Of a stretch of DNA of 64,000 nt, positions 54,303 to 62,822 are shown in pieces. Origin of the DNA: Octadecabacter algicola (lineage in GTDB: Bacteria; Pseudomonadota; Alphaproteobacteria; Rhodobacterales; Rhodobacteraceae); assembly GCF_021532625.1 (NCBI RefSeq), contig NZ_JAKGAR010000002.1, positions 682,001 to 746,000 on the forward strand, given 5' to 3'. The position numbers were made by a program, and so were the translations under genes. The first letter of the stretch is position 1, and every line of letters begins with the position of its first letter. The notes under the pieces were generated by a model. That model was not told where the DNA came from. It did no database searches and was given only the letters and a program-made list of their open reading frames with translations.

Positions 54303-54698
54303 ATGCCTTTGACGAAATCCACGCGCCGCACCCATTCAGAACCGACAATTGCACTCATCAATATCGTCTTTCTTATGCTGATATTTTTCATGATCGCAGG
54401 GGCATTGGCCCCGACTTTGGATGATGACATCAGTTTGATTGATACCGCAGAACTGGAAGGGCGAGCCCCGCCAGACACCACCGTATTGCGCGCCGATGGA
54501 GCGCTGTTCCTGCGTGGCGCCGAAGTGACCGCAGAGGAGGCTGTCGACGCTTCTTTGGACGGACCGAACGGGCCGGATATGCGTTTGGTTGCGGATCGCG
54601 AAGTGCCCGCCAAAACCTTGATGTTGCGCGTTGCTGAACTGCGCGGAGCGGGGGCCGAGACAGTTTGGTTGGTCACAGAACGAGGTTTGGATCAATGA
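54303..54698 (+). CDS. ExbD-like protein 2
   Basis: This 131-residue protein has the ExbD/TolR layout: a helix near 16-36 and a periplasmic domain (LRADGALFLRGAEVTAEEA, VADREVPAKTL). In the helix the usual aspartate position reads LINIVFLMLIFF, with Asn where ExbD1 has Asp. It may therefore not carry protons itself. It lies 3 bp after exbD1 and overlaps tonB by 4 bp. Confidence 0.85.
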   Translation: MPLTKSTRRTHSEPTIALINIVFLMLIFFMIAGALAPTLDDDISLIDTAELEGRAPPDTTVLRADGALFLRGAEVTAEEAVDASLDGPNGPDMRLVADREVPAKTLMLRVAELRGAGAETVWLVTERGLDQ

Positions 54699-55642
54699 AC
54701 GTCCGCGCATCTGCAGTCGCATTTTTTGCCGTCTCTGTGATGGTCCACGGGGCGTTCGTATTGGCGATGGCTGTGCCAGACAATTCACCATCCGAAGCAG
54801 GTCCGCCTCCGGCGTTGATGGCGCAAGGCAATAGTTTTGCCGACATGGTTCAAGGGATCGAAACGTCAGAGCCTGACACCTCTGAGCCGTCCAAGGTAAC
54901 GGATCAGGCAGATGCGGCCCCTGCGCCATCCGTCGCCCCCACGCCAACCCGTTCGAATGTCGACGTCGCCGACCCCGGTCTGCAATTGCAACCCGAAGAA
55001 TTGAGCGAGATGCTTGCCGATGTTGCAGCAGTTTCAGTCGCGGAAATTGCACCCGTCTCGCCGGCACCGGTTTCGGCAATTCAGCCTACAGAAATCACAA
55101 GCGTTCAACCGCAGGTCATCGAGGCGTTGCCCGATGTGGAGGTCAACGAAGTCACATCAGATACCGTGCGACCACCGCGGCGTCCGGCCAATCTAGGACA
55201 GACGCCACCACCGCCGCCGCCACGTGCGACTCAACAGGTGCGGCAAACGCCAGCGGCTCCGCAAGGAAATGCCAACCAAGATGCGCGCAGGGGGACCGTC
55301 GCATCAACGCAAAGTACGGGACAAGCAACGCAAAGTGGCCAAGGCCAACAAGTCGACCAAGCTGCGGTTGCGGCCGCGCGCCAAGCGGCTGCCAATTACG
55401 GGAACGTCGTGATGCGCCGAATTAGCCGAACCCGCCGCGAGAACACCAGATCCCGTGGTGTTGCGGTCGTTAGTTTTCGTGTTGGTGCATCGGGGCAGTT
55501 GGCATCGGTGGGAATTGGGCGAAGTTCGGGTGATGCTGAGTTAGATAGAATTGCTATAAATCACGTCCGCCGAGCGGCCCCATTTCCTGCCCCTCCTGCT
55601 GGCGCGCAAACGTCGTTCTCGATCCAGTTTCAGGGGCGATAG
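54695..55642 (+). CDS. tonB: TonB energy-transducing protein
   Basis: This 315-residue protein has an N-terminal membrane anchor (AVAFFAVSVMVHGAFVLAMA), a proline- and glutamine-rich spacer across the periplasm (about 30-230) and a C-terminal TonB domain (RGVAVVSFRVGASGQLASV, then SGDAELDRIAINHVRRAAPFPAPP). The ATG at 54695 overlaps the ExbD2 stop by 4 bp; an earlier start would lie inside that gene. It links ExbBD to both receptors encoded beside it. Confidence 0.92.
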   Translation: MNVRASAVAFFAVSVMVHGAFVLAMAVPDNSPSEAGPPPALMAQGNSFADMVQGIETSEPDTSEPSKVTDQADAAPAPSVAPTPTRSNVDVADPGLQLQPEELSEMLADVAAVSVAEIAPVSPAPVSAIQPTEITSVQPQVIEALPDVEVNEVTSDTVRPPRRPANLGQTPPPPPPRATQQVRQTPAAPQGNANQDARRGTVASTQSTGQATQSGQGQQVDQAAVAAARQAAANYGNVVMRRISRTRRENTRSRGVAVVSFRVGASGQLASVGIGRSSGDAELDRIAINHVRRAAPFPAPPAGAQTSFSIQFQGR

Positions 55643-55714
55643 ATTCTTCATTTGTGTCGTGATTACAACATATTACCTTATGCTTAACACCTGTATTGTC
55701 CTCGTCTGAAACTT

Positions 55715-55726
55715 CCCATTAATGGG
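55715..55726. promoter_or_regulatory. Perfect 12-bp palindrome upstream of second receptor
   Basis: CCCATTAATGGG is a perfect palindrome in the 142-bp gap between tonB and the second receptor, 58 bp before its ATG. It could be an operator for a separate promoter. No iron box of the YGAC type was found in this gap. Confidence 0.35.
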
Positions 55727-55753
55727 CCCTAATAGGCAGCAAGGATCACCCAG

Positions 55754-55777
55754 CCCCCTAGCAATGATTCTTGGGGG
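55754..55777 (+). promoter_or_regulatory. Hairpin masking the ribosome site of the second receptor
   Basis: CCCCC (55754-55758) can pair with GGGGG (55773-55777), which is the core of the GGGGGA ribosome site for the ATG at 55785. The stem is short, so control of translation by masking is only a possibility. Confidence 0.3.
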
Positions 55778-55784
55778 ATATCCT

Positions 55785-57779
55785 ATGAAATTTCTAAAAT
55801 TATCGACCTGTATTATGTTGGGCATGGGCCCAGCGGCGACATGGGCACAAGACCTGTCGGCAACCACCGACTTCAGCGAAGAACGCGTCTTTCTAGGGAC
55901 GATCTTTGTCTCCGCGCCTCTGAACCCTGAAGCCGAAGACGGTGTTTCAATCACCAGTGAAGCACTGGCGTTGAGCAACCCTGCTGATTTATCTGAACTG
56001 TTCGCGGCCGAGCCAACATTGTCCGTCGGCGGCGGAATCCCGATGGCGCAAAAGCTATATGTGAACGGGATCGAAGAGAACAACCTTGCGATTTCGATTG
56101 ACGGCGCGCGTCAGAACAACCGCATTTTTCACCACAACACGACCACGTTGATCGACCCGTCCTTGCTGCAAGCGGTGCGGATTGATCCCGGTGTCGCGCC
56201 AGCGGATGCAGGTCCAGGTGCATTGGCAGGGGCATTGGAATACGAAACCGTCGATGTTGAGGACCTTTTGGACGAGGGCGACAATTTTGGTGGAGCATTC
56301 AAAACAGAATACGATTCCAACGGTGACGTATTTACCAACAGTCTGACAACATTTGCCCGCGAAGGCCGTTTTGAAGCGCTCGCCTTTGCGCGTTTTGCAA
56401 CGGGCAACGATCGTGAAGACGGCAACGGAGATGCGATCCTTGGGTCCACAACAAATTTGACCAGCCTTCTAGGCAAAGTTGCATATGAAACAGAGACAGG
56501 CGGCCGTTTTGAACTCGCGTTAGAACAGGTCGCGGATGATGCCTTGCGTCCCTACCGTGCAAACATCGGATTTATTAATGGGGGGCGTCCGGTACCAGAA
56601 ACGCGGTCGTATGATCTGACCCGCACGAACCTTAGCTTTGAATATACAACGGTCCAGCCGACAGCCTATTGGGATCCGACGTTCCGTCTGTCCTATAGCG
56701 GTACGACGCTCATAAACGACGAGTTGAACCTCAGCACCACTGCTTACAGCGAAGGTGAAACCTCAAGCCTGAACGGAGAAATTTCCAATTCATTCGAGCT
56801 CGCGCTTGGTGAGGTGAACGCAGGCGTCGACTTCTTCTCGGATGAAACGTTCTTGAATTACGAAAACTCAGCGAACCCATCATGGAACGATACCGCAGGA
56901 GAAGAACTAACTAACATCGGCGTCTTTGCGCAACTGCGAATGGAACCCACATTGAATACACGCTTGTCCACGGGCGTTCGGGCGGATTTCCAACGGTTCA
57001 CTGGAGTTGATGGAACTGAGCAGTCAACTAGCGGTCTGTCATTTAACGCGAGCGGTGAGGTTGATGTTACCAATAACCTGACGTTGAGCGCAGGCTATTC
57101 CCATGTTTGGGGCGGCATCGAGCTTGCTGAAAACTATATCCTGAACTCTGGATGGGACTACTCGGTAGCTGAGATAGAAGATGTCACTGCTGACAACTTC
57201 TATCTTGCCGCAAGCTATAAGGCTGGTTGGGGTGTCTTTGACGGGAAACTGTTCTCAACCCAGATCGACAATTCCCGTGCAGCGACTTGGGGCGGTGGTC
57301 CCGCACTAACTGCCGACGTCGAAGCCACTGGTTTCGAGTTGGGCTTTTCCAGCAACTGGGACAGCGGATTTGTTAGAGTTGGATACGCTAACACAGACAC
57401 CGAAGTGAACGGATTGAACGCGGATTCCTATACTGCCAATTACCTGACCATTCCTTTGGGAGAGATGCTGTCGGTTCAAGCCGCGCACCAGTTCAATAAT
57501 GGTTTGATCATCGGTGGGGATATCCAACATGCGTTGGACTTCACGTTGACCGACACGGTCTATACCAGCTCGGTCGATATTGCTGGCTACACGGTTGTGA
57601 ACACTTTTGCTGAGTACCGCCCCAACAATATTGACGGGCTCACAGTGCGCGCAGAAGTGAACAACCTCTTTGATGAGGCCTATGTCGCACGTGCGACTTA
57701 CGGTCAGGATTTTGCGTCCGTTGAACCGAATTACGAAGAAGGCCGTTCCTTCGGTCTAAGCGTAGAATACGCGTTCTAA
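55785..57779 (+). CDS. TonB-dependent receptor, probably for iron or haem
   Basis: This 664-residue outer-membrane receptor has a signal peptide (MKFLKLSTCIMLGMGPAATWA), a plug domain (about 45-165; IDGARQNNRIFHHNTTTLIDP and GPGALAGALEYETVD in part) and a 22-strand-type barrel ending in Phe (SVEYAF). It lacks the clear FRAP/NPNL pair of the first receptor, so its ligand may differ. ATG 55785 is chosen because it starts the signal peptide and follows GGGGGA. It follows tonB by 142 bp and may have its own promoter. Confidence 0.85.
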   Translation: MKFLKLSTCIMLGMGPAATWAQDLSATTDFSEERVFLGTIFVSAPLNPEAEDGVSITSEALALSNPADLSELFAAEPTLSVGGGIPMAQKLYVNGIEENNLAISIDGARQNNRIFHHNTTTLIDPSLLQAVRIDPGVAPADAGPGALAGALEYETVDVEDLLDEGDNFGGAFKTEYDSNGDVFTNSLTTFAREGRFEALAFARFATGNDREDGNGDAILGSTTNLTSLLGKVAYETETGGRFELALEQVADDALRPYRANIGFINGGRPVPETRSYDLTRTNLSFEYTTVQPTAYWDPTFRLSYSGTTLINDELNLSTTAYSEGETSSLNGEISNSFELALGEVNAGVDFFSDETFLNYENSANPSWNDTAGEELTNIGVFAQLRMEPTLNTRLSTGVRADFQRFTGVDGTEQSTSGLSFNASGEVDVTNNLTLSAGYSHVWGGIELAENYILNSGWDYSVAEIEDVTADNFYLAASYKAGWGVFDGKLFSTQIDNSRAATWGGGPALTADVEATGFELGFSSNWDSGFVRVGYANTDTEVNGLNADSYTANYLTIPLGEMLSVQAAHQFNNGLIIGGDIQHALDFTLTDTVYTSSVDIAGYTVVNTFAEYRPNNIDGLTVRAEVNNLFDEAYVARATYGQDFASVEPNYEEGRSFGLSVEYAF

Positions 57780-57786
57780 AAGCAAT

Positions 57787-57812
57787 CGGCGCCCGTGTTG
57801 TTACGGGCGCCG
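57787..57812. terminator. Perfect 10-bp hairpin between convergent receptor and flavoprotein genes
   Basis: CGGCGCCCGT (57787-57796) pairs perfectly with ACGGGCGCCG (57803-57812) around GTTGTT, 7 bp after the receptor stop. There is no T run. It lies between convergent genes and probably ends transcripts from both sides. Confidence 0.7.
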
Positions 57813-57860
57813 AACAATCGTAATGGTCATACTTTCGACGTCAGAACGGACCTGTTTGCA

Positions 57861-58646
57861 TTACACAGCTTCCGCGCGTTTTGCTGCTTGGTGTTCATCT
57901 TCCACGAGCCCAATTTTCCAATACCCTGAAATATAGGCATCACTCTTGGGGACACCGCGACGATTGATGATTTCTTCGCGGAGGGCTTTGATCATGCTGC
58001 TTTCTCCAGCGATGCAGGTTTGAACGGGGCCGGTGAATTCGGGCAATGCTGCGATGAGATCAACGGATTGCGTGACCTGTTGATGGGGGTCTGAATGAAT
58101 TAGCCAATGTACATCGACACCTTTGGGTGCTGCGACGTTTTGCTGGTCCTCGGGGGTGGTGATTTCCAAAAATGCGACGCCTTTTGCGTCGCGCGGCATT
58201 GCTTCTAACGTTGCAGCGGCCACGGGCAGGGCGGACATGTCTGCGGCTACGATGTAGGCGTCTGCGTAGAATTCTTTCAACTTGATCGGACCAGGGCCCG
58301 CGAACCCAGCGAGGTCTCCAGACACACATCTGCGGGCCCATGCGCTCGCTGGGCCAGCATCACCGTGGTCTACGAAATCAATATCGATCTCCCCAAGGTC
58401 TGGACGGATATAGCGAATAGTGTAGGTGCGCACATCTGGCCGTGGGCCGTTTTCCAGCTCGGTTACAAATGCTGCGTCTGTTTGATCTGGCTTTGGGATG
58501 AACAGTTTGAAATGCGCCCCCTCGATCCCAGCATCTAACGTTTTGATCCAATCTGCATGGCAGGTCACGCGGATCATGTTTCGTGTAACCCACGTCTTCG
58601 TCGAGACGTGCATGATGCGCGGTGCGCGTTTGGGGGGGGTCGCCAT
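57861..58646 (-). CDS. Siderophore-interacting flavoprotein (SIP/ViuB type)
   Basis: This 261-residue cytoplasmic protein has the FAD-binding beta-barrel with RTYTIRYI near 75 and VDFVDHGDAGPASAWA, read here as IDFVDHGDAGPASAWA, near 90. The NAD(P)-type C-terminal domain has CIAGESSMIKALREE and ends with GYWKIGLVEDEH. Such proteins reduce ferric siderophores to free the iron. It is the third gene of an operon with two unknown proteins (27 bp gap), preceded by iron box D, and would serve the siderophore importer at 43313-46843. Confidence 0.92.
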   Translation of the reverse strand: MATPPKRAPRIMHVSTKTWVTRNMIRVTCHADWIKTLDAGIEGAHFKLFIPKPDQTDAAFVTELENGPRPDVRTYTIRYIRPDLGEIDIDFVDHGDAGPASAWARRCVSGDLAGFAGPGPIKLKEFYADAYIVAADMSALPVAAATLEAMPRDAKGVAFLEITTPEDQQNVAAPKGVDVHWLIHSDPHQQVTQSVDLIAALPEFTGPVQTCIAGESSMIKALREEIINRRGVPKSDAYISGYWKIGLVEDEHQAAKRAEAV

Positions 58647-58673
58647 CTTTGTTACCTTCTTTGTCGGTTTGGT

Positions 58674-59147
58674 TTAGCTCACGGCCCGCAGTTTGGGTGG
58701 GGTTGGGCGCCGGATCGATGTTAATGGTGCACTCAATAAATGAACGAGTGTCAGCCCTGCTTTGACGGTTGCAGCGGTCACGCGACCGCCCGTCAAGTCC
58801 GAGATCAAGTCGCGTGCGAGTGGAGCGTTGTCTTCACGCATTCCCGATAGAGCGCGCATTAAGATGAATTCGTCTTCGGTTAGAGTGTGCCGTTCATCGA
58901 TGTCCAAAGGATCAACGCATTGTAGGGGCACACATCGCGAAGCAAGCAGCGCCGACAAAAACACCTGACTGCGGTGCGCGAGTGCGAGGCCGCGGCCTTC
59001 GCCCCAACGTTCCTCTGCCACGCTAAATGCCAATCGCCATGACAATGGGCTTGCGCCCTGAAGGGCCGCCAAGTGATGACGGAGTACTGGAAGCAAGGCT
59101 CGAATTTCAGGGTCAATGTTCGCAGATGTGATCGGTGCCGAACTCAT
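58674..59147 (-). CDS. Unknown iron-operon protein, paralogue of its upstream neighbour
   Basis: This 157-residue cytoplasmic, mostly helical protein starts MSSAPITSANIDPEIRALLP. The ATG at 59147 overlaps the upstream stop (TAATG), which I prefer to longer starts inside the upstream gene. It aligns without gaps to the upstream protein over about 85 residues: GLALAHRSQVFLSALLASR against GPQIAARTLETLQAVRLSR, and TLTEDEFILMRAL against IVTEHERRFMTAL. About 12 of the first 45 aligned residues are identical. It has no known domain, signal peptide or metal motif. It is probably iron-controlled. Confidence 0.75.
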   Translation of the reverse strand: MSSAPITSANIDPEIRALLPVLRHHLAALQGASPLSWRLAFSVAEERWGEGRGLALAHRSQVFLSALLASRCVPLQCVDPLDIDERHTLTEDEFILMRALSGMREDNAPLARDLISDLTGGRVTAATVKAGLTLVHLLSAPLTSIRRPTPPKLRAVS

Positions 59148-59671
59148 TACAAACATCCCCGTACTGTACTTTTCGAGATGTGAGGTGCTTGAAGGTCGGT
59201 GCATAGAAAATCCACGATTAACCTGTTCAGGTAATCTATTGCGTTAAGTGCGGGAGTTACATCGTTCCCTTCACACAACATGATCAATTCTAATTTCGCT
59301 TGGCCTGTCGCGCCGATTCTGACGCATTCGAGCGCGGTCATGAAACGTCGTTCATGCTCGGTTACGATTTGGCAACATGAAGGACACGTCGGACTGTTGA
59401 AGCCAAACAAGGATCGGCGTGAAAGTCGTACAGCTTGCAGCGTTTCTAACGTACGTGCTGCGATCTGTGGCCCGTAGGTGGTGCCGAAAGCCTCGTCAGC
59501 GCCGGGTAGGACAGCCATCCATGCCATAGAGGGTGGGTGCGCGACGCTTTGCATACAAAGGCGCATAATCTGTAGGACAGCCATATGGCTAAACGGCATA
59601 TCCAGATCAGATAAATGGCTGTCTTTTTCGTGCATCTTGCGGCCACATTCGGCAACAGTTCGATTTTTCAT
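59147..59671 (-). CDS. Unknown iron-operon protein with CPSCC motif
   Basis: This 174-residue cytoplasmic protein has an N-terminal tail, then MAVLQIMRLCMQSVAHPP and a central CPSCC cluster (near residue 100), followed by helical VTEHERRFMTALECVRIG. An AGGGG site lies 7 bases before ATG 59671. It heads an operon with its own paralogue and a siderophore reductase, behind iron box D at 59778. The cysteines could bind a metal or thiol, but its two relatives here lack them, so they are not a shared feature. Function is unknown. Confidence 0.75.
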   Translation of the reverse strand: MKNRTVAECGRKMHEKDSHLSDLDMPFSHMAVLQIMRLCMQSVAHPPSMAWMAVLPGADEAFGTTYGPQIAARTLETLQAVRLSRRSLFGFNSPTCPSCCQIVTEHERRFMTALECVRIGATGQAKLELIMLCEGNDVTPALNAIDYLNRLIVDFLCTDLQAPHISKSTVRGCL

Positions 59672-59690
59672 ATAAGCCCCTAACGCTTAC

Positions 59691-59709
59691 TGCAGTTCAG
59701 AAAACTGCA
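59691..59709. promoter_or_regulatory. Inverted repeat TGCAGTT-N5-AACTGCA near the start of the unknown iron operon
   Basis: A perfect 7-bp inverted repeat with a 5-base spacer lies 20 bp upstream of the ATG at 59671. It could be an operator or an mRNA hairpin just before the ribosome site. Nothing else was recognised in the 336-base gap 59672-60007 apart from iron box D. Confidence 0.35.
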
Positions 59710-59777
59710 TGTGGCCCCTTTGCCCGGGGCTCAAGATTTTGATTTTGCCGGGCGCAGAAGGCTAGGTGGAATATTTC

Positions 59778-59794
59778 TGACAGATTTAGTCAGG
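59778..59794 (+). promoter_or_regulatory. IRO-like iron box D, upstream of the unknown / siderophore-reductase operon
   Basis: TGACAGATTTAGTCAGG has an exact TGA-N9-TCA core and an inner palindrome CTGAC-N7-GTCAG, and it fits the four-site consensus. It lies 106 bp before the ATG at 59671, upstream of the operon encoding the two unknown paralogues and the siderophore-interacting protein. Confidence 0.7.
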
Positions 59795-60007
59795 AAATGG
59801 AAGGGACTTATTGTTCCGCAATTCGCATCTAACGGGCAATGCGAATTGACCGCGGCTAAGCGCTGGCGGGAATTCAAGCGTCGCGCGAGTTGAGCTTAGG
59901 CGCTTGTTCGACTGTACGGATGTTTTTGGTGAGGTGTGCGGGGCGAACCACGGAAACCAGCGTTCAGTTCGAAACATCACACGTATTGAAATCGCTAGGT
60001 TGTAAAA

Positions 60008-60082
60008 TGGTGCCCGGGGGCAGAATCGAACTGCCGACACGAGGATTTTCAATCCACTGCTCTACCCCTGAGCTACCCAGGC
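60008..60082 (-). tRNA. tRNA-Phe (GAA)
   Basis: On the minus strand a full cloverleaf is seen: acceptor GCCTGGG pairs with CCCGGGC (one G-U), the T-loop reads TTCGATT and CCA is encoded. The anticodon loop TTGAAAA holds GAA (complement of 60048-60050). The anticodon stem GTGGA/TCCTC has one T-T mismatch. Confidence 0.93.
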
Positions 60083-60179
60083 ACTGGAAGGGGTTAACCC
60101 CTTGGGTGAGCGCGTTTTAGGCGGCTAGTTCGGGACTGTCCAGCCCCAAGTTGCCATTCATTGAAATGACTTTGCAGTC

Positions 60180-60389
60180 TTATGAAAGTCTTGGCAAATC
60201 AGGGTCTTCATTTGGCTCTTCGGCGGCTTTTTCTAAAGCATCTAATAGATCGTCAGCGTCGTCGGGATTCTGTGACGGCACGGCGTAGTCACCACCAAGC
60301 CATTTTGCCAAATCCACATCCGCACAACGCTTGGAACAAAACGGTCGGTATTCAGCTGCAGTATCTTTGGCGCAGATCGGGCAGGTCAT
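60180..60389 (-). CDS. yacG: YacG, zinc-binding DNA gyrase inhibitor
   Basis: This 69-residue protein has the YacG zinc motif CPIC (Cys3, Cys6) and FCSKRC (Cys18, Cys22) with the following DLAKWLGGDYAVP. E. coli YacG binds GyrB and blocks DNA binding. The rest is an acidic tail. Its start overlaps the RNase E/G stop by 4 bp, so it is the last gene of the maf-RNase-yacG run. Confidence 0.93.
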   Translation of the reverse strand: MTCPICAKDTAAEYRPFCSKRCADVDLAKWLGGDYAVPSQNPDDADDLLDALEKAAEEPNEDPDLPRLS

Positions 60390-61426
60390 GACAGTACGGC
60401 GTCAAGCAGTGGCGCAAGCGGCAAACGTTCGCGTTTTCGCTGCAGTTCAAAGTGGCCAAGTGGGGTCCAGCCAACCAGTGCAGTGTCGATTGCGTCAGAC
60501 TTCAATGCACCACGCAGCGCGGCTTCGATTTGTTTGCGGTGGGCTTTGGACATGGGCGCCGGATCGATCACGATTTGCCCGCCAAGGCCACGTAACCGCA
60601 GTGCACGCGGCAAGGCGCTGGCGGCGGCAAGGTTTGCCTTGAGCGTTGCTGCCGGTGAGGTGTCACCGCCTGTGTTCACATCCACAGCCACGAGCGCACG
60701 TGTCGGTTCGACATACATAAATGCACCGCCGCCCAATCCAACTTGTGCGGATCGCAGGTTTTCGATTTGGTCCAATACGCCATGGTTTTCGAACCCACCG
60801 GATTCGGTAATGACGGTCGCAGGTTCGACCCATTCACGCCACGCGAGGGCGTGGGGCCCGTCACCATCGGTCAGCGCCTCTACAGGTCCCGCCGTGTCGG
60901 CCATGATGGCGCTTGCAAGCGTGTCCATTGCGGCGATGTCTTCGATGATGTCTTCATCAGCGGCATCTGCGCAAGATGATCGCAAGATCAGGCCGAATCC
61001 GTCCGTAACACCGACTTCGTGGGCGCAGGCCAGCACGCGTTCGCGGATTTCATCGTCTTTGATCTGACGGCTCACATTGATTCCGGGTTTTCCGGGTGTG
61101 ACAATGGCATAGCGGGATTTAAACAATACGCGATCTGTAACAGGAACGGCTTTGCCATCGTCCGCGTAGCCTGTGACCTGAACCAGAATCGTTTGGCCGG
61201 GTGCAAGGCCCTTGCCTTGACGAAGAAACGCTGTTTCCCCTTCAGGTAGACGCAGGATCATGCCGCCTTGGCCTTTTAGCGGGCGATCACACACAGCGCG
61301 AAAGATTGCGCTAGGGCGCGGCGCGCTGTCATCGTCCACAAGCAGGTCTTGTAGTTTACCGTCGACCAGCAATGCGGCGGCTTCGCGGCCTGCAACGTGG
61401 TCCAGAACGATCATGCGTCCCTTCAT
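60386..61426 (-). CDS. Short-form ribonuclease E/G family protein
   Basis: This 346-residue protein is an RNase E/G relative, much shorter than E. coli RNase G (about 490). A reduced S1-like part lies near 40-110 ([20 protein letters not shown]) and a catalytic part near 225-310 ([11 protein letters not shown] and [11 protein letters not shown], the two metal-binding aspartates). The CPxCxG zinc-link motif is missing, so it may not form the usual tetramer. The ATG at 61426 overlaps the maf stop; a TTG two codons earlier is less likely. It overlaps yacG by 4 bp. It may act in rRNA or mRNA processing. Confidence 0.85.
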   Translation of the reverse strand: MKGRMIVLDHVAGREAAALLVDGKLQDLLVDDDSAPRPSAIFRAVCDRPLKGQGGMILRLPEGETAFLRQGKGLAPGQTILVQVTGYADDGKAVPVTDRVLFKSRYAIVTPGKPGINVSRQIKDDEIRERVLACAHEVGVTDGFGLILRSSCADAADEDIIEDIAAMDTLASAIMADTAGPVEALTDGDGPHALAWREWVEPATVITESGGFENHGVLDQIENLRSAQVGLGGGAFMYVEPTRALVAVDVNTGGDTSPAATLKANLAAASALPRALRLRGLGGQIVIDPAPMSKAHRKQIEAALRGALKSDAIDTALVGWTPLGHFELQRKRERLPLAPLLDAVLS

Positions 61427-62001
61427 TTCCAAACTCCGATTCCGGCTGATTGAAGCAAATTAGCGGTTTCGACCAAGGGCAGGCCCATGACAGCAGCAAA
61501 GGATCCCGAAATCCACGGGATGAATGCACCCGCTGGGCCTTGGATACCATAACCACCGGCTTTGCCGCGCCAATCGTTTGTGGCAATGTAGCCTGCGATT
61601 TCGACGTCATTCAGGCGTTTCATGCGGACGTCTGTTACGACGTCTTTCACCTGAATGCCGTTCGGTGTTTTTACAGCGATGGCTGTAATAACCTTATGGC
61701 GGCGGCCTGACATAAGACGCAAGAAAGCCTCAGCCTCGGTAGCGTCTTCAGGTTTGCCAAGAATTCGACGGCCGATTGCGACTGTCGTATCGGCGCAAAG
61801 TACAACTTCATCGGCAGCACAAGCGGAAGCTTGGGCCTTTTCAAACGCCATGCGCCGCACGTAATCGCGCGGCTTTTCGGCATCAATTGGTGTTTCATCG
61901 ATATCGGGCGCGCGCACAGCATCCGGCTGCAAGCCAAGCTGTGCCAAAAGCTCCAGTCGCCGAGGCGAGCCGGAGCCTAAAACTAAACGGGGCCCAGTCA
62001 A
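61423..62001 (-). CDS. maf: Maf-family nucleoside triphosphate pyrophosphatase
   Basis: This 192-residue protein has the Maf opening [18 protein letters not shown], a DIDETPI motif, [19 protein letters not shown] and the C-terminal [19 protein letters not shown]. Maf proteins hydrolyse non-standard or pyrimidine nucleoside triphosphates and affect septation. The start is TTG at 62001, 15 bp after infA, with a CAGG site. It overlaps the RNase gene by 4 bp. Confidence 0.92.
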   Translation of the reverse strand: MTGPRLVLGSGSPRRLELLAQLGLQPDAVRAPDIDETPIDAEKPRDYVRRMAFEKAQASACAADEVVLCADTTVAIGRRILGKPEDATEAEAFLRLMSGRRHKVITAIAVKTPNGIQVKDVVTDVRMKRLNDVEIAGYIATNDWRGKAGGYGIQGPAGAFIPWISGSFAAVMGLPLVETANLLQSAGIGVWK

Positions 62002-62016
62002 AAGACCTGCGCCACG

Positions 62017-62235
62017 TTACTTGAAACGGTAGTTAATCCGACCCTTGGTCAGATCATATGGGGTCATTTCGACTTGTACTTTGTCGCCAGCCAGAACGCG
62101 GATGCGGTTTTTGCGCATCTTGCCTGCCGTGTGTGCGATGATCGTATGGCCGTTTTCCAGCTCGACCAGGAATGTCGCATTCGGCAGGAGTTCCTTTACG
62201 ACACCGGGAAATTCGAGCAGTTCTTCCTTGGCCAT
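62017..62235 (-). CDS. infA: Translation initiation factor IF-1
   Basis: This 72-residue S1/OB-fold protein starts [19 protein letters not shown] and ends [14 protein letters not shown], matching IF-1 at full length. The start at 62235 has GGAGAG upstream; a longer frame upstream is rejected because IF-1 begins here. It binds the 30S A site during initiation. The 124-bp gap before it may hold its own promoter. Confidence 0.97.
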   Translation of the reverse strand: MAKEELLEFPGVVKELLPNATFLVELENGHTIIAHTAGKMRKNRIRVLAGDKVQVEMTPYDLTKGRINYRFK

Positions 62236-62359
62236 GTTCTCTCCAACACTTAGGTCCGCGACAGTGCGGACAGCGGGTAAATGCGCCCTAACAGACCTAA
62301 TTTCAAGGGAAAATCGTTCAATAAGCTGCGAATTGGGTGCGTGAAGCATCCCAAGAACG

Positions 62360-62821
62360 TTATTGACCTGTGTTTGCGCCTTCGCCCCAACGTTCAATCA
62401 GGCGGCTTTTGATCTGATCACGGGCCTGTCTGTAATAGACCAAACGATCTTCGCGGCTTTCTCCTAGGCCTGTTGGGTCCATGATTGGCCAGTATTCGAC
62501 GTCCGTGTGAGACGTCCGCGTAAGTTCTTGTGCAAGCCGTTGGCTGGCGGGAGAGAGGGCGACGATCATCTCGAAAGATGAAAGATCATCGCCCCATTGC
62601 ATCATTTCTTCAAATGATCTGCTACGATGACGGGACAATTCAATCCCCAATTCAGCACAGACATTCACCGCGAAACCGTCGATCTCGAGGTCGTTCTTGA
62701 CGCCGGCTGATTGAAGGTAAGTATCCGTACCAAAAAGTTTTTTTGCAATTCCTTCGGCCATAGGGGATCGCACAGAGTTATGGTCACAGCAAAATAGAAT
62801 GGACTGTGGAAGGGTGCTCAC
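62360..62821 (-). CDS. Low-molecular-weight tyrosine phosphatase family protein
   Basis: This 153-residue protein has the phosphatase loop CDHNSVR (C-x5-R) at its N-terminus and a C-terminal [14 protein letters not shown] acid motif, where the usual DP pair is present. Arsenate reductase activity is an alternative for this fold. It starts with GTG at 62821, one base after the UPF0262 stop, with GGAGG inside the upstream gene's end. Translation is therefore probably coupled. Confidence 0.85.
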   Translation of the reverse strand: MSTLPQSILFCCDHNSVRSPMAEGIAKKLFGTDTYLQSAGVKNDLEIDGFAVNVCAELGIELSRHRSRSFEEMMQWGDDLSSFEMIVALSPASQRLAQELTRTSHTDVEYWPIMDPTGLGESREDRLVYYRQARDQIKSRLIERWGEGANTGQ

Positions 62822-62822
62822 C

